NCBI GenBank assembly: GCA_014860005.1
Contig: JACZKP010000164.1
Location: forward strand, 1 to 6,594
Reading direction: 5' to 3'
DNA length: 6,594 nucleotides
Source of the DNA: Verrucomicrobiota bacterium
Lineage (GTDB): Bacteria; Verrucomicrobiota; Verrucomicrobiae; Limisphaerales; UBA11358
Shown: positions 6,114 through 6,594 of the stretch, in pieces
Numbering within the stretch: the first letter of the stretch is position 1
How the letters are laid out: each line of letters begins with the position of its first letter
Made by a program: the position numbers and the translations under genes
The notes under the pieces: generated by a model
Told to the model about the DNA's origin: nothing
Database searches by the model: none
Seen by the model: only the letters and a program-made list of their open reading frames with translations

Positions 6114-6594
6114 TCAACAATCATCAAGGTTCAACTGGCTCACCAATTCGGGGAAATGCTCGCGTGCATATTGAGCGGTTTCGGCCAACACAGGTTGTAT
6201 TGCTTGTGAAAGTGGTAAACGCGAGGGAGTAGCAGGGATATTCAAGCCAGCCTGCACGGCTTCCGACCATGCAGGAGTGTCAATTTCTTCGTATGACCGT
6301 TGCCACATCGCTTGGAAATCATCTGGCCGAGTAGCACCAAATCCAATTCCTCCAGAAGCAGCGATAGCGAAACGATTAAGAACCTCGCCCAACCGGTATT
6401 TCCGCTTTGCCAAGGTTTTGAGAATCTTGGGATCTAAGACGTCGAACGTTGGGAAGTAAGCGGTGTTTTTACGACCCCCTGTTGCACGCCAACTCGGCGT
6501 GGTAAAAACGGGGGCAATGAAATCATCCAAGCCTTGTTCACGTCGCCGAGGCGCGCGCACCCGTGCCGCGCGGCGCGCAAAACTTCTGGTTGCG
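6114..6594 (-). CDS. Unrecognised protein, C-terminal part (runs off the window)
   Basis: The minus-strand frame is open from the right edge to TGA at 6116-6114, about 159 codons. A GTG at 6560-6558 is a possible start, giving 148 residues. The frame stays open upstream of it as an Arg/Ala-rich stretch (ATRSFARRAARVRAP), so the gene probably begins beyond the window. Visible segments include GLDDFIAPVFTTPSWR, NTAYFPTFDVLDPKILKTLA, KRKYRLGEVLNRFAIAASGG, DDFQAMWQRSYEEIDTPAW and a helical end VLAETAQYAREHFPELVSQL. None match a family I can name. It converges on the 136-residue gene with only 23 bp between stops and no clear terminator hairpin. The GC-rich Arg-rich edge may be a different frame or a low-complexity linker. 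Confidence 0.55.
   Translation of the reverse strand, partial: ATRSFARRAARVRAPRRREQGLDDFIAPVFTTPSWRATGGRKNTAYFPTFDVLDPKILKTLAKRKYRLGEVLNRFAIAASGGIGFGATRPDDFQAMWQRSYEEIDTPAWSEAVQAGLNIPATPSRLPLSQAIQPVLAETAQYAREHFPELVSQLNLDDC

Noticed and set aside
6549..6578. GC-rich hairpin (GCAC-cc-GTGC with flanking GCGCGC) as a regulatory site
   Set aside because: The core stem is only 4 bp, and alternating GC sequence pairs with itself by chance; it is also inside an open frame.

Overview
The window looks like a fragment of an accessory (defence-island-like) region from a Verrucomicrobiota-type genome. The lineage is an inference. It rests on the moderately GC-rich coding style, on intergenic palindromes of the 'CTCACCCCGGCCCTCTCC...GGAGAGGG' and 'CCCAGGGC...GCCCTGGG / GCCCC-GGGGC' kind that I associate with soil Verrucomicrobia, and on a DprA-like and an aldehyde dehydrogenase sequence typical of that group. 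No rRNA, tRNA or CRISPR array is visible.

Left part (1-1933): an McrBC-type modification-dependent restriction operon, very well conserved in sequence but broken. McrB (GTP-dependent AAA+ motor) enters from the left edge. Its Walker A motif is scrambled by a local pair of compensating frameshifts (about 126-164), and it carries an in-frame TAA at 345-347 just before Walker B. McrC (PD-(D/E)XK nuclease subunit) follows 7 bp later and is split by a frameshift in a T5 run at the TAG at 1525-1527. Read literally, the system cannot make an active complex.

Middle part (1934-4878): a 192-bp intergenic stretch holds two hairpin repeats. It leads into a DprA-like Rossmann-fold protein, whose stop overlaps the start of an NAD(P)-dependent aldehyde dehydrogenase (ATGA, 3268-3271), so the two are probably co-transcribed and translationally coupled. 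The dehydrogenase contains the most unusual item in the window: a near-perfect 72-bp palindrome (4117-4188) inserted exactly in frame. It adds 24 residues just upstream of the catalytic-glutamate strand. Removing it restores the length I expect for the family, so it looks like a mobile palindromic repeat turned into protein.

Right part (4879-6594): visibly AT-richer DNA with three genes. The first encodes a protein with a winged-helix-like N-terminus and a degenerate phospholipase-D-like C-terminus, of a kind often seen in defence loci. The second encodes a small helical protein of unknown function 14 bp downstream. The third is a convergent, unrecognised gene that runs off the right edge. 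The pairing of the first two with the DprA-like gene and the dead McrBC suggests a defence neighbourhood, but a function for the set cannot be proved from sequence alone.
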